Below are positions 1 through 8,576 of a stretch of DNA of 64,000 bases, piece by piece. A program made the position numbers and the translations under genes. Positions within the stretch are counted from its first letter, which is position 1, and each line of letters begins with the position of its first letter. Under the pieces are notes generated by a model. The model saw only the letters and a list, made by a program, of their open reading frames with translations, searched no databases and was not told where the DNA came from. This DNA comes from Pelomonas sp966111775. Lineage in GTDB: Bacteria > Pseudomonadota > Gammaproteobacteria > Burkholderiales > Burkholderiaceae_C. The stretch lies in the NCBI GenBank assembly GCA_966111775.1, contig CBHWBD010000005.1:1-64000 (forward strand), in the 5' to 3' direction.

Positions 1-1123
1 GCGGCGCCCAGTCGGCCAGCTCCAGCGGCTCGGGTGCCGCCCGCGCCGCGTGCCCGGCACTGCTGGCGGCCGGGGCCGGCTGCGAAGCCGCTCTCGCCAC
101 TGGCGGCGCGCTCGCTGCGCCGGTGGGGGAGGACGCGGCGCTGGCCGGCGTGGCCGCTGCGGCCGCACTGGTCTTGCCACTGCGCCCGGCCAGCAGCTGC
201 TGTTGCAGCCCCCAGGTCAGCCCTGCGCCGGCCACGGCCGCAGCGAGCACCACCAGCCCCATGCCGATCGGGTCCGCCCGGCGACGGCGTTTGCGCGCCA
301 GCGGCGTGGTCGGCGCGCCGAACACTTCGGCCCCTGCCTGGCGCACGATGGCCGGCGTGACCTGCGCCTGGCCGCTGGCATAGCCGCCCAGCAGCGCGCG
401 GTCGCACAGCAGGTTGATGCGGCGCGGCACGCCGCGCGTGAGCTGGTGGATCAGGCGCAGCGCCTTGCCGTCGAAGGGCAGCGCGCCGGTGAGGCCGGCC
501 ACAGTCAGGCGGTGGCGGATGTACTGGGCCGTCTCGGCCTCGGACAGCGCGCCGAGGTGGAAGCGCGCGATCACGCGCTGGGCCAGCTGCTCCAGCTCCG
601 GCCGCGCCAGCATGTCGCGTAGCTCGGGCTGGCCGATCAGCACCACCTGCAGCAGCTTGCGCTCGGTGGTCTCCAGGTTGGTCAGCAGGCGCAGCTGCTC
701 CAGCACGTCGGCGGAGAGGTTCTGCGCCTCGTCGATGATGAGCACGTTGTTGCGCCCAGCCGCGTGCTGCGCCAGCAGGAAGGCGTTCAGCGGGTCGACG
801 TAGCCCTTCACCGTCAGCGCGCCCGGGGGCACCTGCACGTGGAACTCGTCGCAGACGGCCTGCAGCAGCTCAGGGACGGTGAGCTTGGGGTTGAAGATGT
901 AGGCGACGTTGCAGTTCGCCGGGATCTGCTCCAGGAAGCAGCGGCAGACGGTGGTCTTGCCGGCCCCGATCTCTCCGGTCAGCAGCACGAAGCCGCCGCC
1001 GCCGTCCAGCCCGTACAGCAGATGCGCCAGCGCCTCGCGGTGGCGCTCGCTCATGAACAGGTAGTGCGGGTCCGGCGCGATCGAGAACGGCGCTTGTTTC
1101 AAGCCGAAGAAGGGCGCGTACAT
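1..1123 (-). CDS. ExeA/GspA-type AAA ATPase, C-terminus beyond window edge
   Basis: An open frame runs off the left edge of the window, so only about the first 374 residues are present. The N-terminus MYAPFFGLKQAPFSIAPDP is typical of the ExeA/GspA family of secretion-associated AAA ATPases. A Walker A motif (GEIGAGKTT) lies near residues 50-58, followed by a Walker B-like LIIDEAQNL segment and an AAA lid region. A probable single membrane helix follows a basic stretch (RKRRR) near residue 290, and after it comes an Ala/Pro-rich periplasmic linker. Known family members pair with GspB/ExeB for secretin assembly or act in polysaccharide export. No partner gene is visible here, so the system it serves is unknown. 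No clear ribosome binding site precedes the ATG. The lipase gene lies 68 bp upstream on the same strand. Confidence 0.85.
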   Translation of the reverse strand, partial: MYAPFFGLKQAPFSIAPDPHYLFMSERHREALAHLLYGLDGGGGFVLLTGEIGAGKTTVCRCFLEQIPANCNVAYIFNPKLTVPELLQAVCDEFHVQVPPGALTVKGYVDPLNAFLLAQHAAGRNNVLIIDEAQNLSADVLEQLRLLTNLETTERKLLQVVLIGQPELRDMLARPELEQLAQRVIARFHLGALSEAETAQYIRHRLTVAGLTGALPFDGKALRLIHQLTRGVPRRINLLCDRALLGGYASGQAQVTPAIVRQAGAEVFGAPTTPLARKRRRRADPIGMGLVVLAAAVAGAGLTWGLQQQLLAGRSGKTSAAAAATPASAASSPTGAASAPPVARAASQPAPAASSAGHAARAAPEPLELADWAP

Positions 1124-1191
1124 GGGGCGGCAGGATAACGAGTCCACCGCCACGGCCGGCCGCGGCCCGGCCGGCGCCCCTCGGATCGGGG

Positions 1192-2061
1192 CTAGAGGCC
1201 CTTGGCCTGGATGGCCTTCCAGAGCCCCGACAGGGTGTCGATCGCGTGATCGCCGATCACCTGCCGCACGCCGCCCGTGGCGAGCTGCTGGCCGAGCCGG
1301 AAGTTGCGCTCCAGGCGCAGGAAGGCCGTCTCCTCGACGAAATCGCCGTTCCAGTCGACGAAGGACAGCACGCCCGCATGGGCATAGCTGTAGTCAGCGG
1401 CCAGGGCGACGACCTGCTCGAAGCCCGGCAGGCCGCGCAGCAGCGAGCGACCGGCGACGCTGGGCGGCAGATGCGGCACCACGTCGTCCTGGAACTCGTA
1501 GCGCACCACATCGGGCACCAGCCGGGCGTAGGAGGTGGCGAAGTCGTCGTTGCCCGGCATCGCGCCTTCGAAGGTGCGCACGACGATGCCGCTGCCCGAG
1601 ATGGTGCTGGTCATGGCGAACCGCGCTGCGGCGAGGTGGGCCATCGCACCGCCCTTGCTGTGGCCGGTGACGTAGAGCTTCTTCACCGGCGACGCCTGCA
1701 GCTGGGCCAGCACCTCGGGGCCCAGGTCCGGCCAGAGACTGTCGAGGGCCCCGAGGAAACCGTGATGCACCAGGCCGGGAAGCTTGGCGCCGGCGTCGAG
1801 TTCGCATTCGAGGTCCTGCACCCAGTCGCGGATGGTCTGCAGCGGGTCGGGGTTGGTGTGCGGCGGCAGCGTGCCACGGAAGGCGACCACCACGCCGAAA
1901 TCCGCCGTGCCCACCAGCACGCTGTTGATGCGGTCGATGCCGCGGGCAAAGGTCTTGCAGCCCTGCAGCTGCGCGATGGCCGCATAGGGGCTGGCCGCGG
2001 CGGGCAGGCCGTTCTCGTAGGCCATGTTGGATGCGGCAAGCAGACGAAGAATGACGGGCAT
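1192..2061 (-). CDS. Class 3 lipase family protein (alpha/beta hydrolase)
   Basis: A 289-residue alpha/beta hydrolase of the class 3 lipase type. The nucleophile elbow GHSKGG sits in mid-protein after a hydrophobic strand, and an upstream VVAFRGT segment matches the oxyanion region of lipase_3 proteins. An Asp and His downstream could complete the triad, but I cannot assign them with certainty. No convincing signal peptide is seen, so it may be cytosolic. The ATG at 2061 is preferred over an in-frame start 33 bp upstream because GGGAGGA lies 7 nt before it. It is divergent from the pirin gene and followed by the ExeA-like ATPase on the same strand. The substrate is not evident. Confidence 0.75.
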   Translation of the reverse strand: MPVILRLLAASNMAYENGLPAAASPYAAIAQLQGCKTFARGIDRINSVLVGTADFGVVVAFRGTLPPHTNPDPLQTIRDWVQDLECELDAGAKLPGLVHHGFLGALDSLWPDLGPEVLAQLQASPVKKLYVTGHSKGGAMAHLAAARFAMTSTISGSGIVVRTFEGAMPGNDDFATSYARLVPDVVRYEFQDDVVPHLPPSVAGRSLLRGLPGFEQVVALAADYSYAHAGVLSFVDWNGDFVEETAFLRLERNFRLGQQLATGGVRQVIGDHAIDTLSGLWKAIQAKGL

Positions 2062-2182
2062 GAGCGGGTCCTCCCAGCGCAGGCATTGAAGCACCGCCGG
2101 CGCGCGCCTTCATCGTCAGAGCTGATGAGGTCGGCGCCCGCTATAAAGCCCGCATGCACAGCCTTTCCCGGGACCCCAGACG

Positions 2183-2899
2183 ATGAGCGACGTGTTCCAC
2201 GACCGACAGGCCCGCGGCTGGTCCAGGACGGGCTGGCTGCAGGCCCACTACACCTTTTCCTTCGGTACCTTCAACGATCCGACGCGCATGGGCTTTCGCG
2301 CCCTGCGCGTCATCAACGAGGACATCGTGGCCGGCGGCTCCGGCTTCTCCGACCATGCCCACGACCACTTCGAGATCCTGAGCTTCATGCTGTCGGGCGA
2401 GCTCGAGCACCAGGATTCGGCCGGCCACCAGGGGCGGCTGCAGGCCGGAGACGTCCAGCTCATCAGCTCGGGCAGCGGCGTCAGGCATTCGGAGCGCAAC
2501 CCGGCCACGGAGACGGCGACGCATCTGTTCCAGATCTGGCTGCATGGCAACGCCGACGCCCTGCCGCCGCGCTACCAGCTGCTGCCGGGCGCCCTGCTCG
2601 CCACCGACGGCCCGCGCCTGGTCGCCAGCCCCGTGGCGCAGCCCGGCGTGCTGCAGCTGCGCGCACCGGTCAGCATCTGGGCCGTAACCGGGCAACCCGG
2701 CGAGCGCTGCAGCCACAACATCCCCGACGGCCGCTATGGCTGGCTGCAGGTGCTGGAAGGCATCGTCCAGGTCGAGGTGGCGGGTGAGCCGCAGGCGCTG
2801 GAACTGCGCGGCGGCGACGGCCTGCAGCTGTCGACGGTCAGGCAGGTGGACGTGACGCCCAGCACCGAGGCGCGGTGGATCTGGTTCGATCTGGCTTAG
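2183..2899 (+). CDS. Pirin family protein (YhhW-like bicupin)
   Basis: A 238-residue pirin of the YhhW type, the usual length for the family. The N-terminal cupin carries the metal-binding pattern HAHDHFE followed later by GSGVRHSE, which supplies the three His and one Glu ligands used by pirins for Fe or other divalent metals. Some relatives have quercetin 2,3-dioxygenase activity, but the physiological substrate in bacteria is mostly unknown. The C-terminal half is a second, metal-free cupin. It is a single gene divergent from the lipase gene. Confidence 0.9.
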   Translation: MSDVFHDRQARGWSRTGWLQAHYTFSFGTFNDPTRMGFRALRVINEDIVAGGSGFSDHAHDHFEILSFMLSGELEHQDSAGHQGRLQAGDVQLISSGSGVRHSERNPATETATHLFQIWLHGNADALPPRYQLLPGALLATDGPRLVASPVAQPGVLQLRAPVSIWAVTGQPGERCSHNIPDGRYGWLQVLEGIVQVEVAGEPQALELRGGDGLQLSTVRQVDVTPSTEARWIWFDLA

Positions 2900-2956
2900 G
2901 CGGTTTCAGGCTGGGAGCGGTTGTCTCTCTGCCAACCAGAGCAAGGTGCCAACCAG

Positions 2957-3337
2957 TCAAGCTCGCTTCGCTTTGCGATATGCATCCAACACGAAGGGCT
3001 CGGGAGCGCTGTATTTGTCGCATCCCCCCACCTTGCCCTCGAATGCAGTGATCAGCGCCTCTTCACCTACCGTGAACCTGACCACGTTGCAATATTCTGA
3101 GCTGGCTGGGACCTTCACCTCGGCACCTCTGGACGGCCCTTTGAATGACTCCATCACCAGCAAAGTACCCTCCCCGCTGGATGAGACAGCGATGACCCGT
3201 GCATGGACGACAAACGTGGCTTCTCGAAGGAATCGCTGAGCCGATTCGGCCCGCAGCCTGGGCGAGAAGCACATGCAAGCTTCGGCTGATTGCGCGCCCA
3301 GTGCGACGACAGCTGTCAACGCAAGTATCCGTAGCAT
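2957..3337 (-). CDS. Small secreted protein with N-terminal Cys-x-Cys, TIMP/NTR-like
   Basis: A predicted exported protein of 126 residues. It starts MLRILALTAVVALG and has a signal peptide ending near AEA, so the mature chain would begin with C-M-C. A Cys-x-Cys at or near the mature N-terminus followed by a beta-rich domain (FVVHARVIAV, then a Cys in mid-protein and GGCDKY late) is the layout of NTR/TIMP-like domains. That family link is an inference from pattern only. The ATG at 3337 is chosen because CAGGAG lies 8 nt upstream and the signal peptide begins there. It stands alone, convergent with the pirin gene. No function can be assigned. Confidence 0.65.
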   Translation of the reverse strand: MLRILALTAVVALGAQSAEACMCFSPRLRAESAQRFLREATFVVHARVIAVSSSGEGTLLVMESFKGPSRGAEVKVPASSEYCNVVRFTVGEEALITAFEGKVGGCDKYSAPEPFVLDAYRKAKRA

Positions 3338-3481
3338 GACCGGGCTCCTGAAAATCAGCGTACCGCTCTCAGTGGCTAACACCGAGAGCGATGTGACTAT
3401 AGACCTTCGATCCGACCCTGGTTGACCGCTTCCGCTGCAGAGCTGCCCTCCGATTCGCAGCTAAACCCTTGCGGGCACGCA

Positions 3482-3505
3482 CCACGGCCACGGCCACGGC
3501 CACGA
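3482..3505. repeat. Short tandem hexamer CCACGG repeat
   Basis: Three perfect CCACGG units and a fourth with one change (CCACGA) lie just downstream of the stop codon of the ATP-grasp-like gene. This is a simple repeat in a 178-bp gap. No coding or regulatory role is visible. Confidence 0.6.
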
Positions 3506-3515
3506 CCACTGAGCC

Positions 3516-4541
3516 TCAGGCACCCAGCCGCTTGCTGACTGCCGCCACCAGCGGCGCGATGGCCGAGGGCGGGAAGGGCGACACGCTGCTGACGTTGATC
3601 TCGCACAGCACATGGCTGTCGGGCGCCTCGCCGAACATGAAGTCGCAGTCCCACAGCAGGGGCAATTGCTCGCGCGCGAGGCCCACACGCTCGCGCAGCA
3701 GGTCCACCCAGCCGCCGTCCAGGCGCTCGCGCAAGGCCTGGAACCGGGGCAGGTCGGCGGGGTGGTAGACCCGTGTCGTCGTGGCGGGCGGCGGCCCGCC
3801 GGCCTCGCCCGGGTGCAGCGCATTGATGGCCTGGTGGCCGAAGCCCGCCACGCGGTCGCCCACGAGGTAGGCCCTCACCATGCCGTCCACCAGTCGCGGT
3901 TGCCAGGCCTGGTCGATCATGTGACCGCCGGCCTCGGGCTCGAAATAAGGCGCCAGGCGCTGCTGCAGATCTGCCATGGCCAGCAGCTCCTCTTCGGCGC
4001 CGCGCTGGGCATGCCGCACCTTCATGCGCGAGGAGTCCGGCATGGCCTCGACGCGCCAGACGCCGTTGCCGCTCTGGCCCCGGTACTGCTTCAGCACGCG
4101 CGCGCCGCGTTGCAGCCGCTGCGGCAGCCCGGCTGCCAGCTCGTCCAGGCTGTTCACACGCAGCGCATCGCTGCCGAAAGGCAGGTCGCGCACCTCCACC
4201 AGCACGTCCTTGGTGCCCAGCCGGAGGATGGCGTCCGGGTGCGCGCTGACGAGGACGCCGGCCGCGGCCGCCTCGCGCAGCAATGCGTCCAGCCGGTCAC
4301 GCCGCCGCCCGCCCTCGATGGGGTTGCACCAGACGAGCACGGCCTGCACGTGCCGCAATTGGGCCGCCACCTCGTCCGCGAAGTCGTCGTTGTAGACGGC
4401 GGGCTCGGCCGCCACGCCCGCGGCCTGGAAGGCGTCGAAGAGCGCCATGAAGCGGCTCTGCGCCGGGTCGTTGCGGTCGCGCGCGGCGCGGTCACCCGGG
4501 TAGAGCAAGGCGATGCGGGGCTGGCCTGCCATGGTGCTCAC
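3516..4541 (-). CDS. ATP-grasp-like protein of the Cj0069 type
   Basis: A 341-residue cytosolic protein resembling the Cj0069/ATP-grasp-like group. Visible features are an N-terminal Rossmann-like region (RIALLYPGDR), a central VLKQYRGQSGNGVWRVE segment like the ATP-grasp lysine and glycine-rich loop, and a C-terminal CDFMFG...LCEINVSSV segment resembling the metal-binding Glu/Asn region. The likely chemistry is ATP-dependent ligation of a carboxylate, with unknown substrate. The start is a GTG at 4541 that overlaps the stop of the dismutase-rhodanese gene by 4 bp (GTGA), which implies translational coupling. An ATG 9 bp inside is the alternative. It is the last gene of the chromate operon, and a role in metal or oxidative stress is only inferred from that position. 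Confidence 0.7.
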   Translation of the reverse strand: MSTMAGQPRIALLYPGDRAARDRNDPAQSRFMALFDAFQAAGVAAEPAVYNDDFADEVAAQLRHVQAVLVWCNPIEGGRRRDRLDALLREAAAAGVLVSAHPDAILRLGTKDVLVEVRDLPFGSDALRVNSLDELAAGLPQRLQRGARVLKQYRGQSGNGVWRVEAMPDSSRMKVRHAQRGAEEELLAMADLQQRLAPYFEPEAGGHMIDQAWQPRLVDGMVRAYLVGDRVAGFGHQAINALHPGEAGGPPPATTTRVYHPADLPRFQALRERLDGGWVDLLRERVGLAREQLPLLWDCDFMFGEAPDSHVLCEINVSSVSPFPPSAIAPLVAAVSKRLGA

Positions 4542-5449
4542 CCGGCCGGCTTGGCGACGACCGCCCGGCCGGCCGCGGCCCAGCCATCGATGCCGCCGCT
4601 CAGGAAGCGCGCGTTGCGGCCCGCGGCCCGCAGCCGCAGGGCCGTGGACCGCCCCACCTCATGGCCATACACGCAGTAGACGACCACCGGCTTGTCGGCA
4701 GGCAGCCCGGCGGCCCAGCGGTCCACCTCGGCCGGATCGCACCAGCGCGCACCCGGGATCATGGACGCGGCCTGGGCGAAGGCGCCTTGGCGCCTGACGT
4801 CGAGCACCGTTGCGCCCGCCAGCGCGTCGGCATCCGTCGCCAGCGACTCGCTGGCGGCATGCACCGCCGCCTGGTAGCACTCGTAGACGTGGGCCCAGTT
4901 GATGTTGCCCATGAAGGCGTCGACATAGGCCGCGGCCGCCGCACCGTGGTCCAGGTGGTAGGCGTGCTCGTACATGTCCAAGGCGAGGATGGGCACGCCA
5001 CCCGCGACCGCATGGGTGTGGTCGGCCGCCCACTGGTTCACCAGCGTGCCCTCGCGCGGCTGGAAGACCAGCAACATCCAGCCCGAGCCGCCACCCAGGG
5101 CCTTGGCGCAGGCCACGAACTCTTCGCGCCAGCGCTCGACGCTGCCGAAGTTGGCGTCCAGGGCCAGTTGCATGGCCGGCGCCATCGTGACGCCGTCGCC
5201 GCCCAGGCCGGCGAAGTAGAGCTCGTGCAGCAGCACCGAGTTGGTGGCAATCAGCTCCTCGCGCTTCAGGCCGTTGAGCTGGAAGCCTGGCGCCTGGCCA
5301 AAGGGCATGCTGGCGAGCTGCGCGCGAATGGCGTTGAGCCGCCTGGCGGCGCCGGCGTAGTTGTTCTGGTGGTGGCTGGCGATCAGCTTCTCGGACAGGC
5401 CGCGCAGGCCGGCGGGGTCGAAGGGCAAGGGAAGCGTCTGCAAGTCCAT
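4538..5449 (-). CDS. chrC: Fe/Mn superoxide dismutase fused to rhodanese (ChrC-like)
   Basis: A 303-residue two-domain protein. Residues 1 to about 195 form an Fe/Mn superoxide dismutase: HHQNNY near the N-terminus, NSVLLHELYF, and DMYEHAYHLDHG supply the usual His, His, Asp and His metal ligands. Residues from about 210 form a rhodanese domain with the active-site loop CVYGHEV, so a catalytic Cys is present. ChrC of chr operons is a superoxide dismutase, and this gene sits 16 bp after chrA, so a role in removing superoxide made during chromate reduction is reasonable. The rhodanese part may handle sulfur or thiols. The ATG at 5449 has CAGGAG 5 nt upstream. It shares a 4-bp overlap with the downstream ATP-grasp-like gene. 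Confidence 0.85.
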   Translation of the reverse strand: MDLQTLPLPFDPAGLRGLSEKLIASHHQNNYAGAARRLNAIRAQLASMPFGQAPGFQLNGLKREELIATNSVLLHELYFAGLGGDGVTMAPAMQLALDANFGSVERWREEFVACAKALGGGSGWMLLVFQPREGTLVNQWAADHTHAVAGGVPILALDMYEHAYHLDHGAAAAAYVDAFMGNINWAHVYECYQAAVHAASESLATDADALAGATVLDVRRQGAFAQAASMIPGARWCDPAEVDRWAAGLPADKPVVVYCVYGHEVGRSTALRLRAAGRNARFLSGGIDGWAAAGRAVVAKPAG

Positions 5450-5465
5450 GGAGGCTCCTGGGGAG

Positions 5466-6647
5466 TCAGGGGTGGGCAAGCGGGTGCAGCACCAGCCCGG
5501 CGAGGGCTGCCACGGCCACGACGACGGGCTCGGGCAGTTTCTTGAAGCGCCACAGCACAGCGACCGTGACAAGGGACAACCCGGCCGTCGCCACGTCGCT
5601 GATGGAGCGCTGGCCGATGACGATGACGGCGCCGGTGATGGCCCCGATGGCGGCCGCCGTCACGCCGTCCACGAAGGCCACGATGCCGGGGCGCTTGCCA
5701 TGCTTCTTGAAGTAGGGTGCCGGCAGGATGGTGAAGAGGTAGCAGGGGATGAAGGTGCCCGCCGCGGCGACGACCGCACCCCAGAAGCCGGACACGAGGA
5801 AGCCGATGAAGCCCGTCGTGATGACGACCGGTCCGGGTGTGATCATGGCGACGGCGACGGCATCGACGAACTGCCGGTCGCTCAGCCAGTGGTACTCCTG
5901 CACCACGCCGCCGTACAGGAAGGGCACGATGGCCAGGCCGCTGCCGAACACGAAGCTGCCCGCATAGGCGAAGTAGGCGCCGACCTGGCCGAGCTTGTGC
6001 CAGTCCAGGCTGTCCATCGCGAAGAAGGCCGCCAGCGGCGCCGCGACGCCGTTGACCTGGCCGCGCGAGAACCACTTCGGTGGCGCACGCAGCAGCCAGA
6101 CCAGCACGCCGGCGCCCAGGAAGACCCAGATCACCTCGGACCTGGTGATGACCGTCACCGCGGCGCTGACCGCGAAGATGGCCCACAGCAGCTTGTCCTT
6201 GCCGATGTTCTTCGTCGTCAGCTTGAAGGCGCTCATCGCGATGATGCCGACCACCGCGGCTCCGACGCCGTAGAACACGGCCTGCATCCAGGCGATGCCG
6301 CCGAAGGCGGTGTAGGCCGCGCCGATGGCGACCACCATCAGGAAGGACGGCAGCACGAAGGCGACGCCGACCAGCGTGGCGCCGAGCACGCGGTAGTGCA
6401 CGTAGCCGAGGTAGATCGCGAGCTGGGCCGCCAGCGGCCCCGGCATCAACTGGGCCAGGGCCATGCCTTCCTTGTAGTCGCCCTCGGAGATCCAGCCGCG
6501 CTTCTCGACCAGGTCACGGTACATATAGCCCACCAGGGCCACCGGGCCGCCGAAGCCCCAGCTGCCCAGGGCCAGCATGTAGCGCACCAGCTGCCAGAGG
6601 GTGTAGCGGGGCAGCGCGGGCGTGTCGGCGGGGGGGGCGTCGCTCAT
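5466..6647 (-). CDS. chrA: Chromate transporter ChrA
   Basis: A 393-residue inner-membrane protein of the CHR family, which exports chromate and gives resistance. The two homologous halves are visible: SWGFGGPVALVGYMYRDLV and MALAQLMPGPLAAQ in the first, FVFGSGLAIVPFLYGG and AVAMITPGPVVITTGF in the second. The repeated (M/I)PGP motifs and FGG/FGSG motifs are typical of long-chain ChrA proteins. About ten hydrophobic segments are seen. The ATG at 6647 overlaps the chrB stop by 4 bp (ATGA), so the longer open frame extending upstream is not the real start. It is in an operon with chrB upstream and chrC downstream. Confidence 0.95.
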   Translation of the reverse strand: MSDAPPADTPALPRYTLWQLVRYMLALGSWGFGGPVALVGYMYRDLVEKRGWISEGDYKEGMALAQLMPGPLAAQLAIYLGYVHYRVLGATLVGVAFVLPSFLMVVAIGAAYTAFGGIAWMQAVFYGVGAAVVGIIAMSAFKLTTKNIGKDKLLWAIFAVSAAVTVITRSEVIWVFLGAGVLVWLLRAPPKWFSRGQVNGVAAPLAAFFAMDSLDWHKLGQVGAYFAYAGSFVFGSGLAIVPFLYGGVVQEYHWLSDRQFVDAVAVAMITPGPVVITTGFIGFLVSGFWGAVVAAAGTFIPCYLFTILPAPYFKKHGKRPGIVAFVDGVTAAAIGAITGAVIVIGQRSISDVATAGLSLVTVAVLWRFKKLPEPVVVAVAALAGLVLHPLAHP

Positions 6648-7624
6648 CGGGCGGCCTTGTTGTTGCCAGCGGCGTCGCGCTGGAAGTGGGCGTAGAGCGA
6701 ATCCAGCACCGCGCTCATCTCGGCCAGCAGCGCGTCGTCGTCGGTCAGGCGCTCGCGGGCACCGGACATCACGGCCTCGAAGCCGCTCGCCTCGGGCACC
6801 GGCTCGCCGCCCACATCCAGCACGTGGACCATGGCGGCGAGGCGCATCAACGCCGCGTCTGCCTCCAGGCCGAAGCTGGCCATCAGCGTCTCGAAGCTCA
6901 CGCGGTTGCCGACGTGGGTGAAGGCCGCGCCGTCGAAGTCGAAACCCAGCGCCCGCTTGGGGCAGTCCGAGGGCTTGACCAGCCACTGGAAGCGGGCCTC
7001 CTTGTCGATGAATCGACGGATCAGCCAGGCGCTCGCGACGCGGTCCACCCACAGCCGGCGGCGCGTGGCCCAGACGCGGCCCTGGTAGTCGGCCAGTTCC
7101 AGCCGCGGGACGCGGCCTTCGGTCTCCTGCGGCTCATCGGGTGACAGCAGGCTCTCGATGCGCTTGCTGAAGTCCACCCAGGCCGCCTGGGCCTCCACGG
7201 CGGCCTCGCCGGGGAAGAAGTCGATGGCCCGCAGCGCATCGAATTCGCGCTGCTGCTTGCGCTGCAGGCGGGTCAGCTCGGCGGGGCTCAATGCGGCGAG
7301 GCCGGCATGGACCTCCTTCCATGCTTTGCGCAGCTCGGCGTAATCCTCGTGGCGGTCGAAGAGCTGGCGCCAGGCCTGGGTCTCGCCCATGTTGCGGGGC
7401 TGCACGGCCATCAGCCAGGCGCTGCCGCCTTCGCGCTGGCACTCGTCGGCGAGTGACCGCAGCGCCTGCTCCCGCTCGTTGTCGGCGGGCAGCAGATAGG
7501 CGCCGTCGCGCATGGCCGCGCAGCCCAGCGCCTTGAGCCCGCGCCAGAGGCGCATGCGGGCGGTGGCGCCCGAGGTCGGCAGGGAGACGACCAGCAGCAG
7601 CCAGGGCTCGTTCGACTGATTCAT
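6644..7624 (-). CDS. chrB: Chromate resistance regulator ChrB
   Basis: A 326-residue ChrB protein, first gene of the chromate operon. The N-terminal half (LLLVVSLPT, then MRLWRGLKALG and DGAYLLP) and the C-terminal domain (RRRLWVDRVASAWLIRRFIDKEA, GFDFDGAAFTHVG, VHVLDVGGE) match known ChrB proteins, which sense chromate and regulate chrA. The C-terminal domain is conserved as a stand-alone family. No ribosome binding site precedes the ATG: the A of the start codon is the last base of a dyad repeat and about 7 nt from a -10-like hexamer, so the mRNA is probably leaderless. Its position next to its own operator suggests autoregulation. Confidence 0.9.
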   Translation of the reverse strand: MNQSNEPWLLLVVSLPTSGATARMRLWRGLKALGCAAMRDGAYLLPADNEREQALRSLADECQREGGSAWLMAVQPRNMGETQAWRQLFDRHEDYAELRKAWKEVHAGLAALSPAELTRLQRKQQREFDALRAIDFFPGEAAVEAQAAWVDFSKRIESLLSPDEPQETEGRVPRLELADYQGRVWATRRRLWVDRVASAWLIRRFIDKEARFQWLVKPSDCPKRALGFDFDGAAFTHVGNRVSFETLMASFGLEADAALMRLAAMVHVLDVGGEPVPEASGFEAVMSGARERLTDDDALLAEMSAVLDSLYAHFQRDAAGNNKAAR

Positions 7625-7660
7625 GTAGCGAACAATACATCAATGTAGCGTTCAATACAA
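7624..7660 (-). promoter_or_regulatory. chrB promoter with two 16-bp dyads 20 bp apart
   Basis: Read on the minus strand, TGTATTGAACGCTACA (7659-7644) and TGTATTGTTCGCTACA (7639-7624) are near-identical dyads of the form TGTA-N8-TACA, repeated with a 20-bp period (two helical turns). A plausible sigma-70 promoter overlaps them: TTGTAT at 7660-7655, a 17-bp spacer, and TATTGT at 7637-7632. The dyads cover both hexamers and the first base of the chrB ATG, so a bound protein would block transcription. The natural candidate is ChrB itself. Confidence 0.65.
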
Positions 7661-7817
7661 ATTTGAAGCGACAGGCACGCGGGAATCCGGCCGGAACAAG
7701 TCCGGCGCGTGTTGGAACGATGGAGTCACGCGGTCCCCGGCGCCCGGGCACGCCCTTGCCAGCTGGCGGGCAATGAGGTCCGCGACGTGGGGTTGGCCGC
7801 TTCCCGCGGCACGCCCG

Positions 7818-8576
7818 TCAGACCCAGCCGGCTTCGACCACCAGGCGTGCGTCCAACCGGCCAGCCAGGTTGATGGCACGCAGGAAGAGCTTGAGCTGCT
7901 GCACCGCCTCGGACGGCACCTGCGGCTCGGCGCCGGACTTGGCCAGACCCAGCAGCCGGGTATAGAGCTGGGCCTGCTCCGGACTGATGGATTCAACGGC
8001 GGCCAGCATCTGCAACAGCTGGCTGGAGGTGATCCGCGTCTTGGCGCCGAACCAGCCGCCCCACTTCCTGACGGCGGCCTCCCTGCTTTCAAACATGCGC
8101 GAACTCGCACGCTGAGCCTCGACCGGCGCGCCATCGATGCCGAGGTCGGCGAGGTGTTGCAGCAACTGGACCAGGTTGGCGTCCTTGGCGTCATCGGGCA
8201 GACGCGCCAGCAGCCAGTCCTCGGCCTCCTTGCGGATGGGGGTGTCCACCTTGCCGATGCAGCCGAAGGAGCGTCCCGAGACGTTGGCCGGACAGCCCTT
8301 GCATTCGCCATCCAGTTCGCTGAGCGGCGCGATCATTTCCTGCAGCCGGCCGACCGTCACCTGGGTCTGAATGACAGTGCCATCGGGGCGCTTGACGGCG
8401 ACTTCCACCGTGCACTTGGTGATCAGCGTCTCTTCGTCGGCGTGTGGGAACTTGTCGCGGAACTGGGCGATGGCGACCTCGGCGCTGCCGGCGTGCCTGA
8501 CCATGGATCGCAACTTCACCTCCGGCGTGTGCCGGCGAGCCGAACAGGGCTTTTGCAGCGCGAAATCGATGGCCAT
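7818..8576 (-). CDS. Uncharacterised protein with Cys-x2-Cys cluster
   Basis: A 252-residue protein that I do not recognise. No signal peptide or membrane segment is seen. Around residues 95-115 it carries a compact cysteine cluster, CKGCPANVSGRSFGCIG, which could bind zinc or an iron-sulfur cluster. The N-terminal part has strand-like segments (VTVGRLQEMIAPLSEL) and the C-terminal half is helical. The ATG at 8576 is preferred to a TTG 6 bp upstream because GGAGG lies 7 nt before it. It lies 135 bp downstream of the DUF4304-like gene on the same strand, so the two may be cotranscribed. The 193 bp after its stop, up to the chrB promoter, contains nothing recognisable. Confidence 0.65.
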   Translation of the reverse strand: MAIDFALQKPCSARRHTPEVKLRSMVRHAGSAEVAIAQFRDKFPHADEETLITKCTVEVAVKRPDGTVIQTQVTVGRLQEMIAPLSELDGECKGCPANVSGRSFGCIGKVDTPIRKEAEDWLLARLPDDAKDANLVQLLQHLADLGIDGAPVEAQRASSRMFESREAAVRKWGGWFGAKTRITSSQLLQMLAAVESISPEQAQLYTRLLGLAKSGAEPQVPSEAVQQLKLFLRAINLAGRLDARLVVEAGWV

